In this document: one piece after another, positions 9,570 to 17,624 of the stretch
How positions within the stretch are numbered: position 1 is the stretch's first letter
How the letters are laid out: each line of letters starts with the position of its first letter
Source of the DNA: Microbacterium sp. Leaf288
GTDB lineage: Bacteria; Actinomycetota; Actinomycetes; Actinomycetales; Microbacteriaceae
Length of the DNA stretch: 64,000 bases
Reading direction: 5' to 3'
Assembly: GCF_001422925.1 (NCBI RefSeq)
Contig: NZ_LMNI01000001.1
Location: forward strand, 178,075 to 242,074
Program-made: the position numbers and the translations under genes
The notes under the pieces: model-generated
Databases searched by the model: none
What the model was told of the DNA's origin: nothing
The model's input: the letters and a program-made list of their open reading frames with translations, nothing else

Positions 9570-10784
9570 ATGCGCACACGCACGCTGCGCCGCGCCGGCC
9601 TGATCGCCGTCGCCGCCGGTGCCGTCGCGACCCTCGCGGCCTGTTCATCCGCTCCTGCCGCGGCACCCGTCGACGGCGGAGCCGAGACGCCGACGGCCAC
9701 CGCGGCAGGGCCCCGGATCGCGCTCTCGTACGAGGGCGGCATCCTCGTGCTTGACGGCGAGACCCTCGAACCGGTGGCCGACCTCGCCTCCGAGGAGTTC
9801 ACCCGCCTCAACCCCGCCGGCGACGGCCGCCACGTGCTGGTCACGATGAGCGAAGGCTTCCAGGTGCTCGACACCGCGGCGGGGAGCACCGACGAGCCGG
9901 AGCTCACCGATCTGATCTTCGCGGCCGACACCCCGGGCCACGTGGTCCGCCACGGCGGCAAGACGATCCTCTACGCCGACGGCACGAGCGACACCACCGT
10001 CTTCGACACCGACGCACTGCTCTCGGCCGACGGCGAGCTGCCCGCCACCGAGACGGTGCCCGGCGTCGAGGCGCACCACGGCGTCTCGGTCGTCCTCGAA
10101 GACGGCACCTTCCTCACGACCGTGGGCGGCGCCGACGGCCGCACCGGCGTCTCGGCGCGCGATGCCTCCGGCGCAGTGATCGCCACGAGCGACGCCTGCC
10201 CCGGCGTGCACGGCGAAGGGACCGCCGCCGACGAGGCCGTCGTCTTCGGCTGCGAGAACGGCGCACTCCTCTACCGCGACGGCGAGATCCTCAAGCTCGA
10301 CGCCCCCCACCAGCCCTATGGCCGCATGGGCAACGCGTACGTCAGCGAGACGAGCCCGCTCGTCGTCGGCGACTACAAGAACGACCCGGATGCCGAGGGC
10401 TACCTCCTCGGAGCGGTCACCGTCATCGACACCGAGGCCGGCACCCTCGAAGTCGTCGACCTGCCCGAGGGCGTCGAGTACACGTTCCGCGACATCGCCC
10501 GTGGGCCCGAGGACCTCGCCTACATCCTCGCGAGCGACGGATCCATCCACGTCTTCGACCCCGCCACCGGCGAGATCACCGACACGTTCCCCGCGATCGA
10601 GGCATGGGAGGGCCCCGCCCAGTGGCAGGACCCGCACCCGGCGATCGTCGTCCTCGGCGACATCGCCTATGTGACCGAGCCGGCCGCGGACGCGATCCAC
10701 GCCGTCGACGTCACGACCGGCGAGATCGTGGCGTCGACGACCCTCGACGTCGCGCCGAACGAGATCGCGGTCACCGCCGGCTGA
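9570..10784 (+). CDS. aztD: Zinc chaperone lipoprotein AztD (second copy)
   Basis: 404-residue lipoprotein with signal peptide and lipobox LAAC (residues 22-25) followed by a Ser/Ala/Pro linker. A beta-propeller-like body follows with blade-type repeats such as DGETLEPVADLASEEFTRLNPAGDGRHVLVT. Possible metal-binding stretches are EAHHGVSVV, DACPGVHGEG and APHQPYGRMG. AztD proteins bind zinc outside the membrane and transfer it to AztC; that role fits the position directly after aztC. AGAGGAAC precedes the ATG. This copy is closer to a canonical AztD than 7389-8621. A strong hairpin follows and probably ends the operon. Confidence 0.88.
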   Translation: MRTRTLRRAGLIAVAAGAVATLAACSSAPAAAPVDGGAETPTATAAGPRIALSYEGGILVLDGETLEPVADLASEEFTRLNPAGDGRHVLVTMSEGFQVLDTAAGSTDEPELTDLIFAADTPGHVVRHGGKTILYADGTSDTTVFDTDALLSADGELPATETVPGVEAHHGVSVVLEDGTFLTTVGGADGRTGVSARDASGAVIATSDACPGVHGEGTAADEAVVFGCENGALLYRDGEILKLDAPHQPYGRMGNAYVSETSPLVVGDYKNDPDAEGYLLGAVTVIDTEAGTLEVVDLPEGVEYTFRDIARGPEDLAYILASDGSIHVFDPATGEITDTFPAIEAWEGPAQWQDPHPAIVVLGDIAYVTEPAADAIHAVDVTTGEIVASTTLDVAPNEIAVTAG

Positions 10785-10790
10785 TCCACG

Positions 10791-10819
10791 GCGAGGGCGG
10801 GCTCCACGTCCGCCCTCGC
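10791..10819 (+). terminator. Terminator hairpin after the azt operon
   Basis: GCGAGGGCGG / CCGCCCTCGC is a perfect 10-bp stem with a 9-nt loop. It begins 7 bp after the aztD stop. No long T run follows, which is common for actinobacterial terminators. Confidence 0.75.
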
Positions 10820-10927
10820 TGTCCATGTCGATTCGCTCGAGAGGGGCCGGCGCCGAAGAGCGATCGCCGTGGAGGTGCGGGCATGATCAGGATGGCCATC
10901 GCCCCTGCTCGTCGTGGTTCGCGGAGG

Positions 10928-11770
10928 TCAGCGAGCCCAGATCGAGACCAGTGAAGCGATGAAGGCGGGAAGCGCCGCGAGTAATGCCACCGCGAGCAGG
11001 ATCCGTCCGATCAGGACCCCCATCCTCGACGCGCGGGCTGCGAGCAACGCCGGCAGCAGGCGGGGGAATGCCAGCGCGACGAGTCCGGCAAGAGCGAGCA
11101 GGACTCCGAGCGGCCACAGCACGACAGCCGGGAGCAGTGGGACGGTCGTCGCCGGCCAGTTGCGTCGCGACATGAGTGGAAGGCTGCGGCTCAATCGCCC
11201 CGCGACTGCCGCGAGGAACGCGCCCTGCAGCACGGCGAGCCCGGCGAAGAGGAGCACCGCGAGCCATCCAGGCCCGACGATGTCGAAGTCGATGTTGTCG
11301 GAGCGCAGAGGATCGATGAAGGGCGACACGGTCACGAGCAGCAGGACACCGAAACCCGGGCCGCGCAGTCGTCCCGGGGGAAGCCACGGTTCCACGAGGA
11401 GATACAGCAGCGCCGATGCGAACGCGAACGGTATCGCGCCGAAGAGAAGATAGCCGAGCGTCCCCTCCAGCGTGATGAACCCGACGAGCTCCCCCGCTTC
11501 CGTGAGCCGCCCCCTCGCCTGCGGTGAGGTGACAGCCAGCAGACGCATCACCAGCCGCCCGCCCGCGCCGGTCACGAGGATGCTCGAGGCCGTGGCCGCG
11601 ACCAGGAAGACCGACACCCACCACACGTAGTAGCGCAAGCCGGCGCGATGACGTCGTGTGGGTGCATCCGCCCCGGGAAGGTGCGGCACGGTGAGCCGCT
11701 CGCCATTCCACAGGATCGCGAGCACCACCCCCGTGATCAGCAGCGCCCCGCATACGATCACCAGGAACAT
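10928..11770 (-). CDS. Polytopic membrane protein of unknown function
   Basis: 280 residues with about seven hydrophobic helices, starting with MFLVIVCGALLITGVVLAIL. A short basic cytoplasmic loop (ADAPTRRHRAGLRY) follows, then further helices to the end (GRILLAVALLAALPAFIASLVSIW). One acidic loop (DPLRSDNIDFDIVGPGW) lies in the middle. I recognise no family motif, catalytic residue or transporter signature. Neighbours are on their own transcription units and give no hint of function. That it is a real gene is supported by its consistent membrane-protein composition. Confidence 0.65.
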   Translation of the reverse strand: MFLVIVCGALLITGVVLAILWNGERLTVPHLPGADAPTRRHRAGLRYYVWWVSVFLVAATASSILVTGAGGRLVMRLLAVTSPQARGRLTEAGELVGFITLEGTLGYLLFGAIPFAFASALLYLLVEPWLPPGRLRGPGFGVLLLVTVSPFIDPLRSDNIDFDIVGPGWLAVLLFAGLAVLQGAFLAAVAGRLSRSLPLMSRRNWPATTVPLLPAVVLWPLGVLLALAGLVALAFPRLLPALLAARASRMGVLIGRILLAVALLAALPAFIASLVSIWAR

Positions 11771-12041
11771 CTGACACCCGCCTCACACGCAGGAACCGGC
11801 TATCGCGAAGCTACTCCCGCGTGCCCTGCCGCAGTAGTGGGATCAGCCTCGGGATCGGCGTGAAGTTCGAGCTGGTCGAGCAGGGGTTCGAGCTCTCGCT
11901 CCTCGAGATGCCGGCCGGCACGACTGCGTACCGATCCTGAGGGACGTCCTGTCGCCGCGGACCTACGTCGCGGAGGGCGCTCAGCAGATCCCCTGCTCAG
12001 GTCTGGCGAGGCGATCGAGACGCGACACGAACGCCGGCCCC
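11771..12041. other. Intergenic stretch, no convincing gene
   Basis: About 270 bp between two minus-strand genes. A plus-strand frame from GTG 11821 encodes 39 residues ending LEMPAGTTAYRS, but without a ribosome site or family resemblance. I see no RNA gene, repeat or clear terminator. It may hold the promoter of the membrane protein gene or a remnant. Confidence 0.4.
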
Positions 12042-12800
12042 TCAGGCGTCCCGCATCAGGCGATAGACCGATACGTGACTGTTGGATGCCGCGGTGAACG
12101 CGCTGCGGTCCCAGTCCGCCCATCGGGACTCGAGCTCGAACCCTGCGAGGCGCGCCATGAGGTCCAGCTCGCTCGGCCAGATGTAACGGTGCGGGGACCT
12201 CCCGATCCGCGCTTCGCGACTGCCGGTGATCTGCGCGTCGAAGGACACGTGATGCGAGACGACCAGCTGTTGCAGAGTGTCGTACGTGTCGACGAGGAGA
12301 TAGCCGGGCTCGCTCACCTCGAGAGTGCCACCGTGCCCCGGCACGAGTGCGCGCAGCTGGGGCACCCACAGTTCGATCACGAACCGCCCCTCGGGACGCA
12401 GGTGCCGGGCGGCGTTGCGGAAGCACTCGACCTGCTCGTCCTGGGTGAGCAGGTTCGAGATGGTGTTGAACACAAGATACGCGAGCGCGTAGCCGTCACC
12501 CGCGCTCGCTGTCGTCATGTCGCCCTGCACCACCGGGAGATCATCAGGTGCGACCTTCTCCCGCAACCGGGCGAGCATCGCGGTCGACAGCTCGATGCCG
12601 GTCACCGCCACCCCTGCCTCGGCCAGCGGAATCGCGACCCGGCCTGTGCCGATCGCGAACTCGACTGCCCGGCCATCTCCGGCCAGCTCTGACAGCACCT
12701 CTACCGTCGGCCCCAGCACGTCGTCGCTGAACATGCCTTCGCCAGGAGTGTCATAGTTCTGGGCGACATCGTCGTCCCAAATCCTCTGCTGATCGACCAT
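12042..12800 (-). CDS. Class I SAM-dependent methyltransferase
   Basis: 252-residue soluble enzyme with a Rossmann-type methyltransferase domain. Motif I is VEFAIGTGRVAIPLAEAG near residues 45-62, followed by the acidic VTGIELSTAMLARLREK. Motif II-like VVQGDMTT and the post-II DGYALAYLVFNTISNL follow. This arrangement is typical of Methyltransf_25/11 proteins acting on small molecules. The start was set at ATG 12800 because AAGGA lies 7 bp upstream. The acceptor substrate is unknown; no biosynthetic cluster is adjacent. Confidence 0.85.
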   Translation of the reverse strand: MVDQQRIWDDDVAQNYDTPGEGMFSDDVLGPTVEVLSELAGDGRAVEFAIGTGRVAIPLAEAGVAVTGIELSTAMLARLREKVAPDDLPVVQGDMTTASAGDGYALAYLVFNTISNLLTQDEQVECFRNAARHLRPEGRFVIELWVPQLRALVPGHGGTLEVSEPGYLLVDTYDTLQQLVVSHHVSFDAQITGSREARIGRSPHRYIWPSELDLMARLAGFELESRWADWDRSAFTAASNSHVSVYRLMRDA

Positions 12801-12935
12801 CACGTCATCCTTCCAGTCGCCGCGCACCCGTCAAGCTCCGTGGTGTGACAGTGCCCACGCCGTCAGATGCGCGTGGGCCGGTGCTGGCCGCGTCCTCAGG
12901 GAGGTGCACGTGGGCGTTGTCGGTTCGCGCCGGTG

Positions 12936-13388
12936 TCAGGTCCTCGAACCGAGTGTCAGTTCAAGGGTGCAGTCGCGCCCGCAGTCGACGAGCTCGTCCA
13001 GCCCAGTGGTGAGGTGGCCGAGGAGGGTGAGGCCGTGGTCGGGGACCGCGGACCCATCGGTGAGGAAGACGACGATGCTCTGCTCGGCGGTGACGTAGGC
13101 GACGTCGCCGGCGCGGTACTCGTTCATCGGCGCGGCGTGGTCGGCCGGGAGGGGCGTGGGCAGCTGCGCGAGCGCGGCGGTGCCCATCCGGTCGTGGAAT
13201 GTCACGGTGAGGGGAAGAAGCGCGGCGATCTGCGCGGCCGTGGCGGAGTCGTCGAGTGCGACGGATGCCTGCGGCGGAGGGACAGCGCCGGCAGGGGCAA
13301 GGGTAGGCATCGTGAGGAGCAGGAGTGCGGCGACGACGCTATTGAGAACGCGTTGGGGTGCAATTCGGAGCAGTGAGAGCTGGGGCAT
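12936..13388 (-). CDS. Secreted cyclophilin-like fold protein
   Basis: 150 residues: an N-terminal signal-like segment (VLNSVVAALLLLTMPTLAPAGA) and then a Cyclophil_like2-type domain. Recognisable segments are ATAAQIAALLPLTVTFHDRMGTAALAQLP, AGDVAYVTAEQSIVVFLTDG and the terminal LLGHLTTGLDELV. The family has a cyclophilin fold without proven prolyl isomerase activity and is often encoded near oxidoreductases. Here it is divergent from a MmyB-type regulator that heads an operon with an LLM oxidoreductase, so common control is likely. No lipobox Cys is seen. Two Cys near the C-terminus (DCGRDC) could form a disulfide. Confidence 0.75.
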   Translation of the reverse strand: MPQLSLLRIAPQRVLNSVVAALLLLTMPTLAPAGAVPPPQASVALDDSATAAQIAALLPLTVTFHDRMGTAALAQLPTPLPADHAAPMNEYRAGDVAYVTAEQSIVVFLTDGSAVPDHGLTLLGHLTTGLDELVDCGRDCTLELTLGSRT

Positions 13389-13490
13389 GCTGCCCAGCCA
13401 ACGGCTCGCCGGACACGGGCGGGAGTCCCTGGTCTGACGTGCCCTAGCAGGGCATCCCAGTGCGGTGGCTGGTCGACCTAGCCTGTGTGC

Positions 13491-14414
13491 ATGGACAACC
13501 GTTCCGAGGTGCGCGACTTCCTGATGTCGCGGCGAGCCCGGGTGGAGCCCGAAGATGTGGGCTTCGCGCGGGGTGCCGATCGTCGCGTGCCGGGGCTGCG
13601 CCGGGGTGAGGCGGCCGCACTGGCAGGGGTGAGTGTCGAGTATTACGCCCGTCTGGAGCGGGGGCAGATCGCCGGCGCGTCCGGGGCGGTGCTGGACGGC
13701 GTCGCCAGGGCGCTGCGGATGGACGATGCCGAGCGCGAGTACCTGCACCGGCTTGCGCACCAAGCCGCAGGGACGACGACCGGCGCCCGCCGGGCCGGGA
13801 AGCCGGCGCCGGTATGGCGGCCGTCGCCGAGCATCCAGTGGTTCCTCGACTCGATGCAGTCCGCCGTGGCGATGGTCGGCAACGGCCGCACGGATCTGCT
13901 GGCCTGGAACCCGCTCGGCGGCGCGCTCATGGACGAGATGCTCGCAACGGCGACCAGCACGCCGCCGAACTTCGCTCGGTTCATCTTCCTGGAACCTGTC
14001 GCCCGTCGGTTCTACCCGGACTGGGAGGCGATCGCGGGCATCAACGTCGCGCAGCTGCGCACCGAGGCCGGACGCGACCCGCACAGCAAACCGCTGCACG
14101 ACCTCGTCGGAGAGCTGTCGACACGCAGCGATCACTTCCGGACTCTGTGGGGCCGCCATGACGTGTGGGAGCACCAGTCCGGAGTAAAGCGTTTCCACCA
14201 CCATGCGGTCGGCGACCTGACTCTCCATTTCAACGGGCTGGACCTGGTGGGCGAATCAGGGGTGCAGCTGACGGTGCTCACCGCGGAACCGGGCTCACCT
14301 GACCATGACGCGCTCCAACTGCTGGGCGGGTGGGCCTCGTCCACCTCACGCCGTAAGCCTCCGCACCCGACCGACGTGGAGAAGACGCGGAGAGAATCCG
14401 GGGAGACGGTATGA
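13491..14414 (+). CDS. XRE-family regulator with MmyB-like ligand domain
   Basis: 307-residue transcription factor. Residues 1-80 form the helix-turn-helix domain (VPGLRRGEAAALAGVSVEYYARLERGQ). The rest is a MmyB-like LBD/PAS-type domain: WFLDSMQSAVAMVGNGRTDLLAWNPLGGALM, FLEPVARRFYPDWEAIA, and the terminal LDLVGESGVQLTVLTAEPGSPDHDALQLL. Family members commonly control an adjacent oxidoreductase. ATG 13491 was chosen because MDNRSEVRDFL is the conserved N-terminus; GTG 13485 is also in frame. The AUG is close to a TAGCCT hexamer, so the message may be leaderless. It overlaps the LLM gene by 4 bp. Confidence 0.9.
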   Translation: MDNRSEVRDFLMSRRARVEPEDVGFARGADRRVPGLRRGEAAALAGVSVEYYARLERGQIAGASGAVLDGVARALRMDDAEREYLHRLAHQAAGTTTGARRAGKPAPVWRPSPSIQWFLDSMQSAVAMVGNGRTDLLAWNPLGGALMDEMLATATSTPPNFARFIFLEPVARRFYPDWEAIAGINVAQLRTEAGRDPHSKPLHDLVGELSTRSDHFRTLWGRHDVWEHQSGVKRFHHHAVGDLTLHFNGLDLVGESGVQLTVLTAEPGSPDHDALQLLGGWASSTSRRKPPHPTDVEKTRRESGETV

Positions 14415-15217
14415 CCAACCGACCGGTGCGCATTGCGGTGCAGCTGCAGCCGCAGCACGCGACATATGAGACGATCCGCGACAGGGCGGCCGAGCTGGAG
14501 GAACTCGGCGTAGACATCCTCTTCAACTGGGACCACTTCTTCGCGCTCAACGGTGACCCCGACGGTGAGCATTTCGAGTCGTGGACGATGCTCGCTGCGT
14601 TGGCCGAGCAGACCCGCCGAGTCGAATTGGGCGCCCTGGTGAACTGCAACAGCTATCGCAACGCGAACCTGCAGGCCGACATGGCGAGGACCATCGACCG
14701 GATCAGCGCCCACGGGACAGGGCGAGGCCGGTTCATCTTCGGGACCGGGTCGGGCTGGTTCGAGCGCGACTACGACGAGTACGGATACGCGTTCGGCACC
14801 GTCGGACAGCGTCTGGACGCCCTCGCCGAGAACCTCCCCGTCATCGAGGAACGCTGGGGGAAGCTCAACCCGCCGCCCACCCGCAGGATCCCCATCCTCA
14901 TCGGCGGAGCCAGGGAGAAGAAGACGCTGCGCATCGTCGCAGCCCACGCCGACATCTGGCACAGCTACAGCGACATCCCCACCCTGGAACGCAAACTCGC
15001 TGTCCTCGCCGACCACGGCAGCGCCATCGGCCGCGACACCTCGGAGATCGAGATCTCCGCCGGCGTTCTCGACTCCATCGCCCACCGATCCTTTCAAGAC
15101 GCCGACGAGCTCCACCAGATGGGGACGACATTGTTCACGATCGGGCTCTCCGGTCCCGACTACGACCTCACCGTCGTGACCGACTGGCTCGCCTGGCGCG
15201 ACCAGAAGAACGCCTGA
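14411..15217 (+). CDS. LLM-class (F420-dependent type) oxidoreductase
   Basis: 268-residue luciferase-like monooxygenase family TIM barrel. It begins RIAVQLQPQHATYETIRDRAAELEELGVDILFNWDHFF. The segment GRFIFGTGSGWFERDYDEYGYAFG is the typical cofactor-binding loop of F420-dependent members, and IPILIGGAREKKTLRIVAAHADIWH the second conserved block. The cofactor, F420 or FMN, cannot be decided by eye. Translation is coupled to the MmyB regulator upstream (ATGA). The substrate is unknown. Confidence 0.88.
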   Translation: MTNRPVRIAVQLQPQHATYETIRDRAAELEELGVDILFNWDHFFALNGDPDGEHFESWTMLAALAEQTRRVELGALVNCNSYRNANLQADMARTIDRISAHGTGRGRFIFGTGSGWFERDYDEYGYAFGTVGQRLDALAENLPVIEERWGKLNPPPTRRIPILIGGAREKKTLRIVAAHADIWHSYSDIPTLERKLAVLADHGSAIGRDTSEIEISAGVLDSIAHRSFQDADELHQMGTTLFTIGLSGPDYDLTVVTDWLAWRDQKNA

Positions 15218-15239
15218 CCGCGATCCGAACGAGACAGTC

Positions 15240-15878
15240 ATGACGATGGCGGACTACCCCGGATGGGCGGGCACCCTCACCGCCATCCTGCTCGGACTGC
15301 CACAACTCATCCGGCTCGCGCGGACGCGAAACGTCGAGGGACTTTCACTGCCGGCGTGGCAAGCGTTCCTCGCCGTCGGCATCGGGTGGACCGCCCACGG
15401 CATCACGATCGGCCAAGCGCCCCAGATCGTCGCCAGCGCCCTCTCCCTCGCCTCGACCATCCCGATCCTCTACCTGCTGTCACGGCACCTCCACCGGAAC
15501 TTCCTCCTCACCCTGCTCCCCGGCCTCGTGCTGGCCGCGATCATGATCGGCATCGACCAGATCTTCGGCTCGGGCGCCTACGGTGCCGTCGCCCTCATCC
15601 CGGCGGTGATCGCGAACGCCGGCCAGAGCGTCGCCCTCATCCGCGCACCGCACGTCGGCGGAGTGTCCGTGCTGTTCCTGATCCTGGCCGTGCTCAACCA
15701 AGTGCTCTGGCTCGCCTGGTCCATCCTCGTCGCCGACCTCGGCACCATCATCGCCGCCGGCACAACGGGCACCATCGCACTCTTCAACCTCATCTGGTAC
15801 ACCGCCCGCCAACTCGGCGTTCCGCCGATCTGGCCGACTACCGCATCACCTGAGCGCGAGCTCTCCCGCCCCGGATGA
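15240..15878 (+). CDS. SWEET/PQ-loop-like membrane transporter
   Basis: 212 residues and about seven hydrophobic helices. The first half carries GLPQLIRLARTRNVEGLSLPAWQAFL, a PQ-loop with the run of residues typical of SemiSWEET proteins. The second half has a matching but degenerate loop, AGQSVALIRAPHVGGVSVLFLILAVLNQVLWLAW. Bacterial SemiSWEETs are single three-helix units of about 90 residues. This is a two-unit protein shaped like a eukaryotic SWEET, so a sugar or small-solute facilitator role is likely but unproven. It starts 22 bp after the LLM gene and may be co-transcribed. The ribosome site is weak; ATG 15246 is an alternative start. Confidence 0.7.
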   Translation: MTMADYPGWAGTLTAILLGLPQLIRLARTRNVEGLSLPAWQAFLAVGIGWTAHGITIGQAPQIVASALSLASTIPILYLLSRHLHRNFLLTLLPGLVLAAIMIGIDQIFGSGAYGAVALIPAVIANAGQSVALIRAPHVGGVSVLFLILAVLNQVLWLAWSILVADLGTIIAAGTTGTIALFNLIWYTARQLGVPPIWPTTASPERELSRPG

Positions 15879-15989
15879 ACCCAGGGTCGTAGCATTCGTC
15901 CGCGTCCCTGGCAACCCCACCCCGATTTCATGCTCGGTCACGGGTGGCGCGCATACGATTGCGCGATCGCACGACGAAGGGAGACGAGA

Positions 15990-16484
15990 ATGACCGACAC
16001 CCAGGGAAACTCCGAAGCCACACAGGCGGCGCGAGACGCCGCCGAGCGAGTGCGCATGTCGGCCGCCGACGGCGCCGAATCGTTCGGCGCCACGGCGGAG
16101 CAGATCGCTGACGAGGTCTCGGCCGGCGCGCAAGCCGCGAAGAGCGATGTCGCAGGAACCGTGAGCGACCTCGCAGACACGGTGAGCGAGAAGGTCGGGG
16201 ACGTCGTCGATGGAGCCAAGAGCGCTGCGTCCGAGGCGAGAGCCGCGGCCGGAAAAGCCGCTGATGCCGCCGTCGATGCCGCGAAGGCCGCAACCGCGAG
16301 TATCAAGGATGCGGCCGACAACGTCGATTTCGACAGCCTTGCCGCCCAGACCAAGACGGTCGCGGCGGAGTGGACGGACAAGCTGAAGCAGACCTATCGC
16401 GAGCGTCCCGGCCTGGTGATCGCCGCAGCTGCGGGCGTTGTGGTGGTGCTGGGCGCGATCGTGCGTTCGATCGGTCGTCGCTGA
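15990..16484 (+). CDS. Ala-rich helical protein with C-terminal membrane anchor
   Basis: 164 residues. The first 135 are a long amphipathic, Ala/Asp/Glu/Lys-rich helix with 11-residue-like repeats (AADGAESFGATAEQIADEVSAGAQAAKSD...), like apolipoprotein or YtxH/DUF3618-type proteins. The C-terminus is one membrane helix with a basic end: RPGLVIAAAAGVVVVLGAIVRSIGRR. Start ATG 15990 follows GAAGGGAGACGAG. Such proteins are usually cell-envelope stress proteins; the function here is unknown. It stands alone between the SWEET-like and FGE-like genes. Confidence 0.8.
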   Translation: MTDTQGNSEATQAARDAAERVRMSAADGAESFGATAEQIADEVSAGAQAAKSDVAGTVSDLADTVSEKVGDVVDGAKSAASEARAAAGKAADAAVDAAKAATASIKDAADNVDFDSLAAQTKTVAAEWTDKLKQTYRERPGLVIAAAAGVVVVLGAIVRSIGRR

Positions 16485-16646
16485 CACTCACGCTTGCCTG
16501 CATCCAAGCCGAAGCGGCTTGGCGGCCAATGCACGGCGTGCGTCGCCACGGCCCAGCAAGACTGTCGATGCTCAGGCCCCCTCCCTCGGCTGCGCGGGCG
16601 AGACGCGGGCGGCGATCTGGTCGGGTGCGGTGGGTACGGTGGGGCT

Positions 16647-17561
16647 GTGGCAGTGGATACGCAGCGGATGGTGTTGATCGAGGGTGGCACGTTCCGGATG
16701 GGTTCGGAGGAGTTCTATCTGGATGAGCGGCCGATGCATGAGCGCACCGTGGAGCCGTTCCGGATCGATCGGTACGAGGTGACGAACGAGATGTTCTCCG
16801 TGTTCGTCGATGCCACCGGGTATGTGACCGTCGCGGAGCGGGAGTTGGATGCTGCGGGCTTTCCGGGTGCGGATCCCGCCGACCTCGTCCCGGGGTCGAT
16901 GGTGTTCACCCCGACGGCGGGTCCGGTGGATCTGGGTGACTGGCGGAAGTGGTGGCGGTGGCAGCCGGGCGCGTTCTGGCGGCGCCCGTTCGGACCCGGA
17001 TCATCGATCGACGATCGGATGCAGCATCCTGTCGTTCACGTCGCGTTCGAGGACGCGACCGCGTACGCCGCGTGGGCGGGGTCGCGGCTGCCGACGGAAG
17101 CGGAGCATGAGTTCGCGGCCCGCGGCGGGGCGGATGGCGAACGGTTCGCGTGGGGTGCGGATCCGTACCCTGGCGGGGTGCCGCAGGCGAATTCGTGGCT
17201 GGGCCGGTTCCCGTATGACAACCAGGGGGTCGGGGGGACGGCAGAGGTTGGTTCGTATCCGGCGAACGGATACGGGTTGTTCGACATGATCGGGAACGTC
17301 TGGGAGTGGACGAGCGACTATTACACGCCCAGGCACGTGAGGCTGTCGGATCGTCCGGTCGATCCGCAGAAGCGGCGGAATCTTCTGGCGCGGGCGAGCG
17401 CCGACGAGGCGTTCCCGGCGACCGCACGCCGCGTGTTGAAGGGCGGGTCGTTCCTGTGCTCGCCGGAGTACTGTCTGCGGTTCCGGCCGGCAGCGCGTTC
17501 GCCGCAGTCCGAGGACACGGGGATGTCGCACATCGGGTTCCGGTGCGCGCGCGACGCGTAA
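16647..17561 (+). CDS. Formylglycine-generating enzyme (SUMF1/FGE family)
   Basis: 304-residue FGE-sulfatase domain protein. FGE is a copper oxidase that converts a Cys in CxPxR of type I sulfatases to formylglycine. Conserved blocks: EGGTFRMGS at the start, RIDRYEVTNEMFSVFVDATGY, HPVVHVAFEDATAYAAWAGSRLPTEAEHEFAARGG, FDMIGNVWEWTSDYY, and GGSFLCSPEYCLRFRPAARS...SHIGFRCARD. Both active-site cysteines (LC...YC) are present, so it looks like a genuine FGE rather than an inactive relative. Start GTG 16647 follows GGTGGGG. No sulfatase gene lies in the window, so its substrate must be encoded elsewhere. Confidence 0.93.
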   Translation: MAVDTQRMVLIEGGTFRMGSEEFYLDERPMHERTVEPFRIDRYEVTNEMFSVFVDATGYVTVAERELDAAGFPGADPADLVPGSMVFTPTAGPVDLGDWRKWWRWQPGAFWRRPFGPGSSIDDRMQHPVVHVAFEDATAYAAWAGSRLPTEAEHEFAARGGADGERFAWGADPYPGGVPQANSWLGRFPYDNQGVGGTAEVGSYPANGYGLFDMIGNVWEWTSDYYTPRHVRLSDRPVDPQKRRNLLARASADEAFPATARRVLKGGSFLCSPEYCLRFRPAARSPQSEDTGMSHIGFRCARDA

Positions 17562-17624
17562 GGATTCGCATGCGGGTCGTGCCCCAATGGGGAACCTGTC
17601 GGCGCCAGGGTCTACCGTTCGAGA

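Noticed and set aside
11821..11940. Small plus-strand ORF ending LEMPAGTTAYRS
   Set aside because: No ribosome site, no recognisable family and position in a gap between minus-strand genes; insufficient support.
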